From NCBI RefSeq assembly GCF_041538065.1, contig NZ_JBGORW010000005.1, positions 115,308 to 179,307 of the forward strand: a stretch of 64,000 nt of DNA, in the 5' to 3' direction. The notes below the pieces were generated by a model. That model made no database searches and was not told the DNA's origin. It was given only the letters and a program-made list of their open reading frames with translations. This stretch comes from Leptotrichia hongkongensis. GTDB taxonomy: Bacteria; Fusobacteriota; Fusobacteriia; Fusobacteriales; Leptotrichiaceae. Positions within the stretch are counted from its first letter, which is position 1. Each line of letters starts with the position of its first letter. Positions 62,785 through 64,000 of the stretch are shown one piece after another. The position numbers were made by a program, and so were the translations under genes.

Positions 62785-62810
62785 GTATTCTTATGTATTA
62801 ATTAATGTGA

Positions 62811-63323
62811 TTAATCAACTGTAAATAGAAATTGATTTCCAGCATATAAACCTAATTTATTTTTATTTAGCTTAAACGTATAAGTTCCATCTGTTAAACT
62901 GTCATTTTTTTCATTGAAAGTTAAGTTTTTTGTGTCAACTTGCATTCCATTTTCAGATTCGCCTTTGTAAGTTATTTTATATTGGTTATTTTCTTTAGAA
63001 AATACTAAAATTCGATCTTCCATTGTGATTTCTTTACCAATAAGTCTGTCTACATGTTGTAAAGTCTGGCTAGATTTTACTTCTTCTGGTTTTACTTGAG
63101 AAGCGGGTTGATTAGTTGCATTTTCATTAACATTTTCAGAAGATTCTACAACTGGCTGTGCTTCTTTTGGGTTGGATTGCGAATTATTATTTGTAGTGTC
63201 AGCACTTTGTTGTTCAATTTGAATTTCATCTTGATCTTCATTTTGAGTTGCTTCTTTTTTTCCACAGCTCATTATTGCTAATATTACAAATGTACTAATT
63301 AACATTTGTTTTTTCAAATTCAT
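62811..63323 (-). CDS. Lipoprotein with low-complexity linker
   Basis: 170 residues. Signal peptide MNLKKQMLISTFVILAIMSC with lipobox (AIMSC). A Gln/Asn/Glu-rich disordered linker (about 25-85) leads to a small beta-rich C-terminal domain (about 90-170: IGKEITMEDRILVFSKENN, YKGESENGMQVDTK). Unknown function; an envelope protein. SD AAAAGGATG upstream. Confidence 0.7.
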   Translation of the reverse strand: MNLKKQMLISTFVILAIMSCGKKEATQNEDQDEIQIEQQSADTTNNNSQSNPKEAQPVVESSENVNENATNQPASQVKPEEVKSSQTLQHVDRLIGKEITMEDRILVFSKENNQYKITYKGESENGMQVDTKNLTFNEKNDSLTDGTYTFKLNKNKLGLYAGNQFLFTVD

Positions 63324-63360
63324 AAATTACCACATCCTTTTAAGTTTATTCTTAGTATAT

Positions 63361-63389
63361 ATTTTATATTGTTTTTTAGGAAATTACAA
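63361..63389 (-). promoter_or_regulatory. Promoter of the 62811-63323 lipoprotein gene
   Basis: Minus-strand TTGTAA (63389-63384), 17 bases, TAAAAT (63366-63361), about 40 bases before the ATG. Confidence 0.6.
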
Positions 63390-63491
63390 GAGTTTTATTA
63401 TAATAAAAGTTTTAAAATTTTCATTTTTATAATAAATCCTTAAAAATAATTAAAGTTTTGAGAAAAAAGGCTATTCTTTTTTAGAAAAGTG

Positions 63492-63500
63492 TGATATAAT
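63492..63500 (+). promoter_or_regulatory. Extended -10 promoter for the cold-shock gene
   Basis: TGATATAAT (TGn plus TATAAT at 63495-63500) without a good -35. The leader of about 90 bases is typical of cold-shock mRNAs. Confidence 0.5.
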
Positions 63501-63595
63501 AGACATAGATAACCAAAAGCAAGTAAGTGTAACAAAAAATATATATTTGTAACAGTAACAGTTGTTTGAGGTGTAAAATTTTAGGAGGTAATACT

Positions 63596-63793
63596 TTGTT
63601 AGGTAAAGTAAAATGGTTTAACGACAAAAAAGGATTCGGATTTATTTCAGGAGAAGATGGAAATGATTATTTCTTACATTTCTCAAAAATCAATAAAGAA
63701 GGATTCAAAACAGTTAACGAAGGTGAAGAAGTAAGCTTTGATGTAGAAGAAGGACCAAAAGGACCTCAAGCAACAAATGTAATTTCTCAATAA
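63596..63793 (+). CDS. csp: Cold-shock domain protein (CspA family)
   Basis: 65 residues from TTG 63596 (MLGKVKWFNDKKGFGF), with SD AGGAGG seven bases upstream; an upstream TTG at 63566 would put the SD inside the gene. RNP1 KGFGFI and RNP2 DYFLHF (Tyr/Leu in place of the usual Val/Phe/Val) bind single-stranded RNA/DNA. Acts as an RNA chaperone. Confidence 0.92.
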   Translation: MLGKVKWFNDKKGFGFISGEDGNDYFLHFSKINKEGFKTVNEGEEVSFDVEEGPKGPQATNVISQ

Positions 63794-63814
63794 TCGATTA
63801 ATTAACTTTTTGTT

Positions 63815-63865
63815 TAAAGGAAGGCTGTTTCAAAATGATAAATTTTGGAATGGCTTTTTCCTTTA
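63815..63865 (+). terminator. Rho-independent terminator after the cold-shock gene
   Basis: AAAGGAA...TTTCAAAAT pairs with ATTTTGGAA...TTCCTTT, with a central T5. Confidence 0.55.
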
Positions 63866-63997
63866 TATATGATTTTTATTTATAAAATATAATAAAGCTC
63901 TTTAAATGTGGAATTAAATATTACAAGTTGTCAATTAAACTTAACTGTATAAGTTCAAAATTAAAGAAATTAATTGTATAGAAAGAGAGGGAATCTT

Positions 63998-64000
63998 ATG
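63998..64000 (+). CDS. Start codon of a gene continuing past the window
   Basis: The window ends in ATG preceded by GAGAGGG six bases upstream, a normal start context. Nothing can be said about the product. Upstream (63940-63960) AACTTA and TAAGTT form a small dyad that may be part of its control region. Confidence 0.4.

Overview
The window is a very AT-rich chromosomal segment from a Gram-negative, diderm bacterium. Codon use is strongly A/T-biased, SD-led starts dominate, and consensus promoters are common. Kdo transferase, an LpxL-like acyltransferase, many lipoproteins and a patatin/beta-barrel protein of the Fusobacterium FplA type point to Fusobacteriota, most likely Leptotrichia or a close relative. 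This is inferred from protein resemblance, not from a database search. No rRNA, tRNA, CRISPR array or intact insertion sequence was seen.

Layout. 1-4440: 5' end of proS (minus), ybaK editing deacylase, an SseB protein, an AraC-family remnant and an Old Yellow Enzyme. 4535-9242: an accessory block on the minus strand. It holds a decayed AbiF-type (Abi_2) gene preceded by a small terminator-ended structured RNA with its own promoter, and upstream a four-gene operon (calcineurin-like phosphatase, glycine-zipper coiled-coil protein, polytopic membrane protein, DUF697 protein) that I cannot assign to a named system. 9568-16511: YjjG nucleotidase, metallo-beta-lactamase-fold hydrolase with a divergent Lrp regulator, FplA-like phospholipase, RidA and a possible orphan Imm49 protein, with two copies of a long structured dispersed repeat. 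16714-47260: housekeeping genes: cls, truB, a DnaQ-like exonuclease protein, ruvC, trmL, thyA-folA, metG, lipoproteins, rpsO, lpxL-like, rny-ymdB, prmA, cmk, hup, waaA, trmB, a PKMT-like methyltransferase, mscS, dtd, asd and a glutamine-type ABC transporter whose first gene is frameshifted. 48565-52691: the rib operon (ribH-ribD-ribE-ribBA, minus strand) under an FMN riboswitch and terminator.

52741-62350 is the second accessory block. It carries an LRR/SH3 lipoprotein; a 1370-residue protein with a lysozyme-like N-terminus, a DUF4280 PAAR-like domain and a C-terminal cysteine amidase-like domain; a small lipoprotein that may be its immunity protein; a 721-residue protein that reads as a TssB-TssC-like sheath fusion; and an unassigned partner. 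Two transcription units here share an unusual promoter (TTGACA-17-TATCAT), so I read this as part of a contractile injection (type VI-like) system. The window ends with a lipoprotein gene, a cold-shock gene and the bare start codon of another gene.

The most noteworthy items are the AbiF RNA unit beside the unassigned four-gene operon, the PAAR-like double peptidoglycan-hydrolase effector with the fused sheath, and the dispersed repeat whose two copies show a compensatory base-pair change.
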